Origin: Nocardia veterana NBRC 100344
Lineage (GTDB): Bacteria; Actinomycetota; Actinomycetes; Mycobacteriales; Mycobacteriaceae
Length of the DNA: 64,000 nucleotides
Direction: 5' to 3'
Assembly: GCF_000308855.1 (NCBI RefSeq)
Contig: NZ_BAGM01000028.1
Coordinates: 59,437 to 123,436 of the forward strand
Shown: positions 1-8,232 of the stretch, piece after piece
How the letters are laid out: the number at the start of each line of letters is the position of its first letter
Position numbering within the stretch: the first letter of the stretch is position 1
The notes under the pieces: model-generated
Database searches by the model: none
Told to the model about the DNA's origin: nothing
What the model saw: the letters and a program-made list of their open reading frames with translations, nothing else
Translations under genes and position numbers: made by a program

Positions 1-3000
1 TTGGCGGTCAGCGCGCCGTGACCGGACCAGATCACCTCTCCGGAAGCGGTCAATTCGTCCAGCATGGCCGGTACGTAGTCGCGCACCCGGGACGGCAGAA
101 TCAGCGACTCCCACGCCGAAGCCGGAATCGGCACGCCCGCAAGCTGTTCCACGATCGCCGCCACCCCGTCCACCCCGCGTAGCGTCGAGGTGCCGACGTG
201 CTGCCAGGCCGGCAGGAACCGGCCGAAGGCGGCGGTGGACACCGGCTCCACCTCTTTGCGCGCCGCAGCCAGCGAGCGGCGGCGAAGCCGGCGCAGCACC
301 TGTGCGTCACACCATTCCGCGCCCGCCGCACCGGGTGTGAATTCGCCCTCCACCACGCGCTTCTCCGCGCCCAGGCGATGCAGTGCGGTGACCGCGACGG
401 CGGTGCCGAGACCGAATCGCCGCGCCAAGGCCTCCACCGTGAAGGGAGCGTGGGTGCGGGCGTAGCGGCCCACCAGATCGCCGAGGGGGTCGGCGACCGG
501 TTCGATGAACGCCGCCGGGGTGCCGATCGGCAACGGGACGCCGAGAGCATCGCGCAGGCGCGCCGCATCCTCGATCGCCGCCCACCACTGCGAACCGGCG
601 AAGGACACCTCCAACGCCCGCCGCGCCCGCGCCAGTTCTTCGAACCACGGGGCCGGGTCCGCGGTGCAGCGCGCGGCCGCTTCGGCCGGGGTGAGCGGGC
701 CGAGCAGCCGCAGTAGATCCGCCAGGCCCTCGGCGTCGTGCGCTTGTCGGTCGGGGGTCAGGCGTTGAAGTTCGCGCTCGGTCTGTTCCAGCACCTCGGC
801 GTCGAGTAGTTCGCGCAGCTCCACGCGGCCCAGCAGTTCCGCGAGCAGACCGGAATCCAACGACAGCGCGGCGGCGCGCCGTTCCGCCAGCGGACTGTCG
901 CCCTCGTACATGAATTGGCCGATGTAGTCGAACAGCAACGCATTGGCGAACGGCGACGGCGCGGCGGTCTCCACCTCCACCAGGCGCAGTTTCCGGCGCG
1001 CGATACCGGTCAGCAGGTCGCGTAGGGCGGGTAGGTCGTAGACGTCGCGCAGACATTCGCGCACCGTCTCCAGCAGAATCGGGAAGTCCGGGAATTTCCG
1101 GGCCACGTCGAGCAATTGGGCCGCCCGCTGCCGCTGTTGCCACAGCGGGGCGCGGCGGCCGGGATCGCGTCGCGGCAGCAGCAGCGCCCGGGCCGCGCAC
1201 TCCCGGAAGCGGGAGGCGAACAGCGCCGAACCGCCCACCTGCTCGGTGACCACGTCGTCGATCTCGTCCGGTTCGAACACGAACAGTTCGGCGCCCGGCG
1301 GCTCGTCGGTGGTATCGGGCAGCCGTACCACGATGCCGTCGTCGGAGGCGGTCGGCGCGGCGTCCACCCCGAACCGCTCGCGCAACCGCGATCCGACGGC
1401 CAGCGCCCAGGGCGCGTGCACCGGCAGACCGTACGGCGAATGCAGAACCAAGCGCCAGTCACCCAGCTCGTCGCGGAATCGCTCGACCAGCAGGGTGCGA
1501 TCGGTCGGCAGCTGCCCGGTGGCCTGCCGCTGCTCGGCCAGCAGCGAGACGAGGTTCGCCGTCGCGAAATCGTCCAGCCCCGCCGCGTGCACGAGGTGTT
1601 CGAGTTCGGTCAGTTCGTCACCCTTCGCCGACTTCCCGTCGCTCGGTCGCGCCGTTCGTGCGGTCGCCGACGTGCCCGCGGGGGCCGTTTCGGGGCCCGC
1701 GTCGTTCGTGCCGCCCGCGCTGCGTACCAGTTTCTCGATCCGGTCGGTGGGCGCGCGGTCGACGGCCTGTCCGGCGGTGCGCACGAATTCGCCCAGTGCG
1801 GCGCCCAATTCGGCCGGCCGGCCGAGCGAATCCCCGTGCCAGAACGGCAGCCGTCCCGGCAGCCCGAAGGCGGGCGAGACCAGGACCCGGTCATGGGTGA
1901 TGTCCTCGATCCGCCAACTGGTCGCGCCGAGCGCGAACACATCGCCGACCCGGGATTCGTAGACCATCTCCTCATCGAGTTCGCCCACCCGCGAAGCCTT
2001 TTCGCCGACCATGAAGACCGGGAACAGACCGCGGTCGGGGATGGCGCCACCCGAGGTGACCGCGAGCCGCTGGGCGCCGGGCCGCCCGGTCAGGGTGCCG
2101 GCATCGCGATCCCACACCACGCGCGGACGCAGTTCGGCGAACTCGTCGGAGGGGTAGCGGCCGGAGAGCAGGTCGAGCACCGATTCGTAGGCCGAGCGCG
2201 GCAGCGTCGCGAAACTCCCGGTGCCGCGGACGGTGTCGAACCATTCGTCGACGTCGATCGGCTCGAGTGCGCAGGCGGCGACCGTCTGCTGCGCAAGAAT
2301 GTCGAGCGGATGTGCGGGCACCTTCAGTTCCTCGATCTGCCCGGCGGTCATCCGCATCGAGGCCACCGCGCAGTGCACGACGTCGGTGCGGTGCTTGGGG
2401 AAGATCACGCCGCGGGAGATCTCACCGACCTGATGTCCGGCGCGCCCGACCCGCTGCAGCCCGCCCGCGACCGACGGCGGCGCCTCCACCTGCACGACCA
2501 GATCAACCGCGCCCATATCGATACCGAGCTCGAGGCTGCTCGTCGCGACCACGCAGCGCAGCCGGCCGCTCTTGAGGTCGTCCTCGATGATCGCCCGCTG
2601 CTCCTTGCTCACCGACCCGTGGTGCGCGCGGGCGAGCAGCGGCGCCGCGCCGTGGTTGACCTCGGTGGTCGACCCGAGCAGCGCGGGCGGACCGTGGTCA
2701 CGCAGACCGGGGGTGTCGGCCTCGGGCGGGGTGATCCGCTCGGCGTACTCCTCGTTCAACCGGGCGGTGAGCCGCTCGGCCAGGCGGCGCGAATTGGCGA
2801 AGACGATAGCGGACCGATGCGCGAGTACCAGATCGACGATCGCGGCGTCGACATGCGGCCAGATCGAACCCGGCTGTTCGGAATCGCCGGGTTCGGTCAT
2901 ATCGGCCACCGGCACCCGGACCGACAGATCGAAGGTCTTGGGGGCCGGCGGCGAGACGATCGTGATCGGCGCCGAACCGACCAGGAACCGGCCCACCTCC

Positions 3001-3614
3001 TGAGGTGGCCGTACGGTGGCCGACAGGCCGATTCGCTGCGCCGGCCGTTCGGTGAGTTGATCCAGGCGGGCCAGCGACAAGGCCAGATGCGCGCCGCGCT
3101 TGGACCCGGCGATCGCATGGACTTCGTCGACGATGACCGTGCTGACCTGGGACAACGTTTCCCGTGCGGCCGAGGTCAGCATCAGGTACAGCGATTCCGG
3201 CGTGGTGATCAGAATGTCCGGTGGCTTGCGTTGCAGGCTGCGGCGATCCGCGGGCGTGGTGTCGCCCGATCGCACGCCGACGCTGATTTCCGGTGCGGGC
3301 AGGCCGAGCCGGGCAGCCGTCTGCGTGATGCCCACGAGCGGAGCCCGCAGGTTGCGCTCGACGTCCACGGCGAGGGCCTTCAGCGGTGAGATGTAGAGAA
3401 CCGTCGTGCGTTGCGGCCCGTCCAGCGGCTCTCGGGTGGCGAGTCGATCGATCGCCCACAGAAAGGCCGACAGCGTCTTGCCCGACCCGGTCGGCGCGAT
3501 GACCAGGGTGTGTTCTCCAGCCGAAATGGCATTCCACGCGCCGAGCTGAGCGGCTGTCGGCGCCGGGAACGCGCCGTCGAACCACTCCTGCGTCGGCCGG
3601 GAGAACTGCTGCAT
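1..3614 (-). CDS. lhr: Lhr-type ATP-dependent DNA helicase (partial, C-terminus outside window)
   Basis: Superfamily 2 DNA helicase of the Lhr type, which acts in DNA repair in the cytoplasm. The frame is open for 1,204 codons and runs off the left edge; Lhr proteins are about 1,500 residues, so roughly the last fifth is missing. Visible motifs are Walker A APTGSGKT (residues 40-47), ISPLKALAVD near 75, a DEVH box at 163-166, LSATVRPP near 217, and the helicase C-domain motifs ATSSLELGIDMG and QRVGRAGHQ. ATG 3614 was chosen; an in-frame GTG at 3629 is a possible alternative. M. tuberculosis also has lhr close to pcd, lrpA and lat, so the location fits the identification. Confidence 0.9.
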   Translation of the reverse strand, partial: MQQFSRPTQEWFDGAFPAPTAAQLGAWNAISAGEHTLVIAPTGSGKTLSAFLWAIDRLATREPLDGPQRTTVLYISPLKALAVDVERNLRAPLVGITQTAARLGLPAPEISVGVRSGDTTPADRRSLQRKPPDILITTPESLYLMLTSAARETLSQVSTVIVDEVHAIAGSKRGAHLALSLARLDQLTERPAQRIGLSATVRPPQEVGRFLVGSAPITIVSPPAPKTFDLSVRVPVADMTEPGDSEQPGSIWPHVDAAIVDLVLAHRSAIVFANSRRLAERLTARLNEEYAERITPPEADTPGLRDHGPPALLGSTTEVNHGAAPLLARAHHGSVSKEQRAIIEDDLKSGRLRCVVATSSLELGIDMGAVDLVVQVEAPPSVAGGLQRVGRAGHQVGEISRGVIFPKHRTDVVHCAVASMRMTAGQIEELKVPAHPLDILAQQTVAACALEPIDVDEWFDTVRGTGSFATLPRSAYESVLDLLSGRYPSDEFAELRPRVVWDRDAGTLTGRPGAQRLAVTSGGAIPDRGLFPVFMVGEKASRVGELDEEMVYESRVGDVFALGATSWRIEDITHDRVLVSPAFGLPGRLPFWHGDSLGRPAELGAALGEFVRTAGQAVDRAPTDRIEKLVRSAGGTNDAGPETAPAGTSATARTARPSDGKSAKGDELTELEHLVHAAGLDDFATANLVSLLAEQRQATGQLPTDRTLLVERFRDELGDWRLVLHSPYGLPVHAPWALAVGSRLRERFGVDAAPTASDDGIVVRLPDTTDEPPGAELFVFEPDEIDDVVTEQVGGSALFASRFRECAARALLLPRRDPGRRAPLWQQRQRAAQLLDVARKFPDFPILLETVRECLRDVYDLPALRDLLTGIARRKLRLVEVETAAPSPFANALLFDYIGQFMYEGDSPLAERRAAALSLDSGLLAELLGRVELRELLDAEVLEQTERELQRLTPDRQAHDAEGLADLLRLLGPLTPAEAAARCTADPAPWFEELARARRALEVSFAGSQWWAAIEDAARLRDALGVPLPIGTPAAFIEPVADPLGDLVGRYARTHAPFTVEALARRFGLGTAVAVTALHRLGAEKRVVEGEFTPGAAGAEWCDAQVLRRLRRRSLAAARKEVEPVSTAAFGRFLPAWQHVGTSTLRGVDGVAAIVEQLAGVPIPASAWESLILPSRVRDYVPAMLDELTASGEVIWSGHGALTA

Positions 3615-3759
3615 GGAATCAGTGTGCACGGTGGCACCGACACGACGACGACACCCGGATCGAGCGGCGCGATTCGGTTCGCGCGGCCCGCCCCGCGGTT
3701 AGGCTGGTCGCCGAGTCCGGCGGAGCCTGCGACGACAGGACGAAGACGACAGGACGAAT

Positions 3760-4224
3760 ATGAGCGACAGCTTCGAACCGGTTACCGAGATCCCGACCGA
3801 TATGGACCAGGTCGCGAAGGATCCGAACAACCCGCCCGTCCTGCCCGGTGCCCTGCTCCTGGAACTCGTTCCGGTTCCGGTCGCCGATATCGACCGGGCG
3901 GCGGCCTTCTATCGGGAGCAGGTCGGCTTCCGCCTGGACGTCGACGTGAGCCCGGAACCCGGGGTGCGGATCGTGCAACTGACCCCGCCCGGTTCGGCCT
4001 GTTCGATTCTGCTGTCCGAAGGGCTGCCCTCCGCGGCGATGCCCGCCGGGACGTTGCGTGCCCTGCACCTGGTGGTCGCCGATATCGAGGCGGCACGTGC
4101 GGAGCTGGTCGGACGCGGTGTCGCGGTCGGCGAGATCGAGGATGTCGGGATGGGCGTGCTGTACGCCTACTTCGCCGATCCCGACGGCAACACCTGGTGC
4201 CTGCAGCACATGCCGTGGCGCTAG
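3760..4224 (+). CDS. VOC (glyoxalase/bleomycin-resistance fold) family protein
   Basis: 154-residue protein with one vicinal-oxygen-chelate domain starting near residue 30: the strand LLLELVPVPVADIDRAAAFY, then AGTLRALHLVVADIEAARAEL, and the closing strand YAYFADPDGNTWCLQ typical of VOC modules. Residues 1-28 are a polar extension. VOC proteins bind a metal and act as lyases, dioxygenases or binding proteins, so substrate cannot be assigned. ATG 3760 is preceded by AGGA 5 nt upstream. It lies divergent from lhr and just upstream of the patatin/SDR pair, with no overlap. Confidence 0.8.
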   Translation: MSDSFEPVTEIPTDMDQVAKDPNNPPVLPGALLLELVPVPVADIDRAAAFYREQVGFRLDVDVSPEPGVRIVQLTPPGSACSILLSEGLPSAAMPAGTLRALHLVVADIEAARAELVGRGVAVGEIEDVGMGVLYAYFADPDGNTWCLQHMPWR

Positions 4225-4259
4225 CAGCGCGGCGTTCGCTGCCGCTAGTGTTTGCGACT

Positions 4260-5207
4260 ATGAGTAACAGTAACGGGTTACAGCGACGTGGCCTGGCGAT
4301 CGGGTGCGGTGGCACCGTCGGTGCGGCGTGGATCGTCGCGGCGTTGGCCGCGGTGCGCGACGTGCTGCAGTGGGATCCGCGGACGGCTCATGCCATGATC
4401 GGTACCTCCGCGGGTGCGGAAATGGTGACGATGCTGGCCTCCGGGGTATCGGTCGACGATCTGGTCGCGATGCAGCGCGGCACCATCGGCGACCCGATCC
4501 TGTCCCGTCATATGGCCGACGCGCCCGGGCGCTTTCCGCCGCTGCCGCGACCGCGCCTCGGAGCGCCGCGAATGGCGTTGCACGGCAACCGTTCCCGGCA
4601 GGCTCTGCTGTCGGCCGGTAGCCGCCTGTTGCCGGTCGGGGGTGGTGATGCGAGCTGGCTGCAGCGGCTGGCCACCGAGTTGACCGGCGATCGGGACTGG
4701 CTCGACCATCCCAACGCCTGGCTGGTGGCGATGGACTACGACTCCGGCCGGCGGGTCGCGTTCGGCTCGCCCGGCGCGCCCGCGGCGACGGTCGGGCAGG
4801 CGTTGCGCGCGTCGTGGGCCGTTCCGGGCTGGTTTCCGCCGGTCTCGATCGAGGGCCGCCGTTATGTCGACGGCGGCGCCGCCTCCACCGCCTCGGTGGA
4901 TCTGCTGCGACCCCTGGGCCTGGACGAACTGGTTGTGTTGACGCCGATGGCGTCGACGCGAGCGGTTCCGGCCGCGGGCCCGGGGCATTGGCTGGAACGC
5001 CGGCTCCGCCGCCCGATGAGCGCACAGCTGGAATCCGAGATCGCCGCTGCCCGCGCGGCCGGAACCCGGGTGCTGCATCTGGCGGTCACCGCCGACGACC
5101 TGGCGATCATGGGACCGAACTTCATGGACGGTCGCCGCCGCGGCGACACCTTCGAACACAGCCTGCGCAGTACGCGCCGCGCCCTGGAACGGAGTGAATT
5201 CGTATGA
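4260..5207 (+). CDS. patatin-like phospholipase family protein
   Basis: 315-residue putative lipid acyl hydrolase with the patatin Ser-Asp dyad. Visible are the glycine-rich oxyanion stretch GCGGTVGAAW (near residue 17), the nucleophile elbow GTSAG (Ser near 50) and the catalytic Asp in YVDGGAAS (near 201). ATG 4260 was chosen because family homology begins there. The frame is open far upstream but that part is antisense to lhr. A TAGTGT hexamer ends 8 nt before the ATG. The stop overlaps the start of the SDR gene by 4 bases, which suggests translational coupling and a joint role, probably in lipid turnover. Confidence 0.85.
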   Translation: MSNSNGLQRRGLAIGCGGTVGAAWIVAALAAVRDVLQWDPRTAHAMIGTSAGAEMVTMLASGVSVDDLVAMQRGTIGDPILSRHMADAPGRFPPLPRPRLGAPRMALHGNRSRQALLSAGSRLLPVGGGDASWLQRLATELTGDRDWLDHPNAWLVAMDYDSGRRVAFGSPGAPAATVGQALRASWAVPGWFPPVSIEGRRYVDGGAASTASVDLLRPLGLDELVVLTPMASTRAVPAAGPGHWLERRLRRPMSAQLESEIAAARAAGTRVLHLAVTADDLAIMGPNFMDGRRRGDTFEHSLRSTRRALERSEFV

Positions 5208-6082
5208 GAGTTCCGGCTTTTCGTTCGATCCGCAATCCACTGGCCCCGGCCTATCCGGAGATCGATCTCACCGCGGCGCGGGTCCTGATCACCGGCGCCG
5301 GCCGGGGGATCGGGCAGGCTACCGCGGAATTGTTCGCGGGCAAGGGGGCCGACGTCGTGATCGCCGATGTGGACGCGGCCGCGGCGACAGCCGCCGCGGC
5401 GGCGCTCGGCGCCCGCGCGGTGGAACTCGATGTGCGGCAGCGCGAGCAGTGGGATCGGGTGGTCGCCGAACTGGGACGCATCGACATCCTGGTCAACAAC
5501 GCGGGCGTGATGCCCGCGGGTCCGTTCCTGGCCGAGCCGGATGCGGTGGGGCACACCACGATCGACGTCAACGTCTGGGGCGTCATCCACGGGATGCGGG
5601 CGGTCGCGCCGGCGATGATCGAGCGCGGCCGCGGCCATATCGTGAATGTGGCCTCGTTGGCGGGCAAGATCCCGCTGCCCGGCCTGGCGGTGTACAACGC
5701 GAGCAAGTTCGCCGCCGTCGGACTGTCCGCCGCCACCCGGCTGGAATTCGCCGACTCCGGGGTCAGTGTCAGTTGCGTCCTGCCCTCGGCGGTACGTACC
5801 CGGCTTTCCTCCGGGCTGACCCTGGGGCGCGGGCTGCCCACCGTCGACCCGGTCGATGTCGCGGCGGCGATCGTCAAGACCTGCCGGACGCGGCGGGCCG
5901 AAGTCGCGGTGCCGCAATACCTCGATCCGTTGGACATCGCCCTGGCGGCCGCGCCCGAGTCGGTCGTGCGAATGGTCCGGGGCCTGTTCGACGGTGACCG
6001 TGCGCTGCATCCGGGCGATGTCGCCGTGCGCGCGGCATACGAGGAACAGGTCCGTGCCATCGCCCGGGAGCCCGAGCGCTGA
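5204..6082 (+). CDS. short-chain dehydrogenase/reductase
   Basis: 292-residue classical SDR oxidoreductase using NAD(P)H. The cofactor motif TGAGRGIG sits near residue 31, NNAG near 100, and the catalytic YxxxK in VYNASK near 165, preceded by the serine of NVASLAG. It starts inside the last codons of the patatin gene (ATGA overlap), so the two are almost surely made together. An acyl-chain or steroid-like substrate is plausible from the neighbour but is inference only. About 30 N-terminal residues precede the Rossmann fold. Confidence 0.85.
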   Translation: MRVPAFRSIRNPLAPAYPEIDLTAARVLITGAGRGIGQATAELFAGKGADVVIADVDAAAATAAAAALGARAVELDVRQREQWDRVVAELGRIDILVNNAGVMPAGPFLAEPDAVGHTTIDVNVWGVIHGMRAVAPAMIERGRGHIVNVASLAGKIPLPGLAVYNASKFAAVGLSAATRLEFADSGVSVSCVLPSAVRTRLSSGLTLGRGLPTVDPVDVAAAIVKTCRTRRAEVAVPQYLDPLDIALAAAPESVVRMVRGLFDGDRALHPGDVAVRAAYEEQVRAIAREPER

Positions 6083-6088
6083 ATTCGC

Positions 6089-7618
6089 TCAGCCGAACCG
6101 AATACCTTGGGCCAGTGGGAGTTCGGTGGAGTAGTTGACGGTGTTCGTGGCCCGGCGCATATAGGCCTTCCAGGAATCGGATCCCGATTCCCGGCCGCCG
6201 CCGGTCTGCTTCTCCCCGCCGAACGCGCCGCCGATCTCCGCTCCCGAGGTGCCGATGTTCACATTGGCGATACCGCAATCGGAACCGTCCGCGGCGAGGA
6301 AGCGTTCGGCCTCGCGCTGGTCGCCGGTGAAGATCGCGGACGAAAGCCCTTGTGGCACACCGTTGTGCAGGGCTATCGCGGCGTCGAAATCATGGTAGGT
6401 GAGCACGTAGAGAATCGGCGCGAAGGTCTCTTCCCGTACCACCGCGGTCTGTGCCGGCATCCGGACGACGGCCGGGCGGACATAGTACGAATCCGCGCCT
6501 CCGACATCGACTCGCTCACCGCCGCAGATCAATTCGCCACCGTCGGCGATCGCGCGCTCGATCGCCGACCGCATGGCGGCGTGGGCGCGGCCGTCGATCA
6601 GCGGTCCGACCAGCACGCCGTCGTCGAACGGATTGCCCACCGGCAGTTGCCGGTACGCTGCGGCGATCCGGTCCAGCAGCGGGCCCACCACATCCACGTG
6701 CGCGATCACTCGCCGCAGCGTGGTGCACCGCTGACCGGCCGTGCCCGCAGCGGCGAACACCACCGCCCGGGTGGTCAGTTCGAGATCCGCGGACGGTGTC
6801 ACGATCGCGCCGTTGTTACCGCCCAGCTCGAGCAGGCAGCGCCCGAACCGGGCGGCGACGCGCGGCGCCACCGCCTGCCCCATCCGCACCGACCCGGTCG
6901 CGCTCACCAGCGCGACGCGTTCGTCGTCGATCACGCGCGCCCCGACCTCGGCATCGCCCTGCACCAGCTGATGGATCTGCGGATCGGCACCTACGTCCAG
7001 GGCCGCCCGGCGCAGTAGCGCGTGACAGGCGAGCGCGGTCAAAGGTGTTGTCTGCGACGGCTTCCACACCACGGTGTCACCGCAGACCAGCGCGATCGCG
7101 GTATTCCACGACCAGACCGCGACCGGGAAGTTGAACGCCGAGATCACCCCGACCACACCGAGCGGATGCCAGGTTTCCATCAGCCGGTGGCCGGGCCGCT
7201 CCGAGGCCATGGTGCGGCCGTAGAGCTGGCGTGAGAGACCGACGGCGAATTCGCAGACGTCGATCATCTCCTGCACCTCGCCGCGGGCCTCGGCGCCGAT
7301 CTTGCCCGCCTCCAGCGTCACCAGTTCGGCGAGGGCGTCGAGATTGTCGCTCAGCAATCGGCCGAGCCGGCGGATCACCGCCGCGCGCTGCGGCGCCGGC
7401 ACGATCCGCCAATCCCGAAAAGCCGTGTGCGCGCGGTCGATTGCGTCCGCGACGTCGCGTTCGGTGCTGGACCACACCCGCATGAGCTCCCCGCCGGTGA
7501 TCGGGGTGCGGGCCGGCAGATCACCGGATTCGACCGGGTCGACGCCGAGTTCGAGCAGCAGGCGTGCGGCGCGGTCGCGCAGTTCGTCGGTGCTGGGCAG
7601 AACGGGGGCGGTTGTCAT
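6089..7618 (-). CDS. pcd: L-piperidine-6-carboxylate / aminoadipate-semialdehyde dehydrogenase
   Basis: 509-residue aldehyde dehydrogenase of the ALDH7 type. It oxidises 2-aminoadipate 6-semialdehyde (in equilibrium with piperideine-6-carboxylate) to 2-aminoadipate with NAD+, the second step of lysine 6-transaminase catabolism. Visible are the cofactor region ISAFNFPVAVWSWN, the Glu motif LELGGNN and the catalytic cysteine in AGQRCTTLRR. GGAGCAG precedes ATG 7618. The gene is divergent from the Lrp regulator and close to lat, the same trio as pcd-lrpA-lat in M. tuberculosis; that context sets the substrate. It ends 6 bp from the convergent SDR gene. Confidence 0.9.
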   Translation of the reverse strand: MTTAPVLPSTDELRDRAARLLLELGVDPVESGDLPARTPITGGELMRVWSSTERDVADAIDRAHTAFRDWRIVPAPQRAAVIRRLGRLLSDNLDALAELVTLEAGKIGAEARGEVQEMIDVCEFAVGLSRQLYGRTMASERPGHRLMETWHPLGVVGVISAFNFPVAVWSWNTAIALVCGDTVVWKPSQTTPLTALACHALLRRAALDVGADPQIHQLVQGDAEVGARVIDDERVALVSATGSVRMGQAVAPRVAARFGRCLLELGGNNGAIVTPSADLELTTRAVVFAAAGTAGQRCTTLRRVIAHVDVVGPLLDRIAAAYRQLPVGNPFDDGVLVGPLIDGRAHAAMRSAIERAIADGGELICGGERVDVGGADSYYVRPAVVRMPAQTAVVREETFAPILYVLTYHDFDAAIALHNGVPQGLSSAIFTGDQREAERFLAADGSDCGIANVNIGTSGAEIGGAFGGEKQTGGGRESGSDSWKAYMRRATNTVNYSTELPLAQGIRFG

Positions 7619-7703
7619 GTGCTGCTCCGTTTCCGAGATGGGTTCGCGGTGGACTTCGCACCGGTGGGAGATCGTTTCCGGCCCCGGCCACCGCCCGCTG
7701 GGT

Positions 7704-7709
7704 TAGCCT
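7704..7709 (+). promoter_or_regulatory. predicted -10 TAGCCT of lrp
   Basis: TAGCCT ends 6 nt before ATG 7716 with no Shine-Dalgarno sequence between, so the lrp transcript is predicted to start at or next to the start codon. The 97-bp region 7619-7715 also holds the divergent pcd promoter. Confidence 0.5.
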
Positions 7710-7715
7710 TCGCTG

Positions 7716-8168
7716 ATGGCGGATGCACCTGCGAAACCTGTTCTGGACGACATCGATCGGCTTCTGATCCGCGAATTGATGGCCGACGGCCGGGCAACGC
7801 TGTCCAATCTCGCGGAGAAGGCCAGCCTGTCGGTCTCGGCAGTGCAATCGCGCGTGCGCCGGCTCGAAGCGCGCGGCGTGATCCGGGGCTACACGGCGAA
7901 GGTCGATCCGGAGGCGCTGGGGCAGCTGCTGTCGGCATACGTCGCGATCACTCCTCTCGATCCCTCGCAGCCCGATGACGCTCCGGCGCTACTGCAGCAC
8001 ATCCCCGGTATCGAGGAATGCCATTCGGTGGCGGGGGAGGAGAGCTACATGCTGCTCGTCCGAGTGGCCTCGCCGCGCCATCTCGAACAGCTGCTGCAGG
8101 AGATCCGCGCCACCGCCAACGTCAGAACCCGAAGCACCATCATTCTGCAGACATTCTATGACAGGTGA
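7716..8168 (+). CDS. lrpA: Lrp/AsnC-family transcriptional regulator of lysine catabolism
   Basis: 150-residue Lrp/AsnC regulator. An N-terminal winged helix-turn-helix (residues about 8-60: IDRLLIRELMADGRATLSNL, then SVSAVQSRVRRLEARGVI) precedes a RAM ligand-binding domain (about 70-145, with GIEECHSVAGEESYMLLV). These proteins form octamers that bind amino acids. It sits between pcd (divergent) and lat (same strand, 64 bp downstream), and two palindromes lie directly before lat. Regulation of both genes in response to lysine or a related amino acid is therefore likely. Confidence 0.9.
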   Translation: MADAPAKPVLDDIDRLLIRELMADGRATLSNLAEKASLSVSAVQSRVRRLEARGVIRGYTAKVDPEALGQLLSAYVAITPLDPSQPDDAPALLQHIPGIEECHSVAGEESYMLLVRVASPRHLEQLLQEIRATANVRTRSTIILQTFYDR

Positions 8169-8176
8169 TACCTGAT

Positions 8177-8220
8177 CGTAATTTATACGATTGCTCGTAG
8201 TGAAACCGTAAATATTTACG
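8177..8220 (+). promoter_or_regulatory. paired palindromes before lat, probable Lrp operator
   Basis: In the AT-rich 64-bp gap between lrp and lat lie CGTA-N5-TACG (8177-8189) and the perfect 14-bp palindrome CGTAAATATTTACG (8207-8220). Their centres are about 30 bp apart, near three helical turns, so a multimeric Lrp-type protein could bind both on one face. The second palindrome abuts the predicted -10 of lat. Confidence 0.6.
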
Positions 8221-8226
8221 TATCCT
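8221..8226 (+). promoter_or_regulatory. predicted -10 TATCCT of lat
   Basis: TATCCT ends 6 nt before the GTG start of lat and directly follows the 14-bp palindrome, so a bound regulator would cover it. Confidence 0.5.
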
Positions 8227-8232
8227 GCCAAT

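Noticed and set aside
1116..3389. Long plus-strand open frame of 757 codons
   Set aside because: It is antisense to the lhr helicase, Arg/Gly-rich and has no recognisable domain; the minus-strand frame carries all helicase motifs.
3411..4259. N-terminal extension of the patatin frame
   Set aside because: The extension overlaps lhr antisense and the VOC gene in another frame. Homology begins at ATG 4260.
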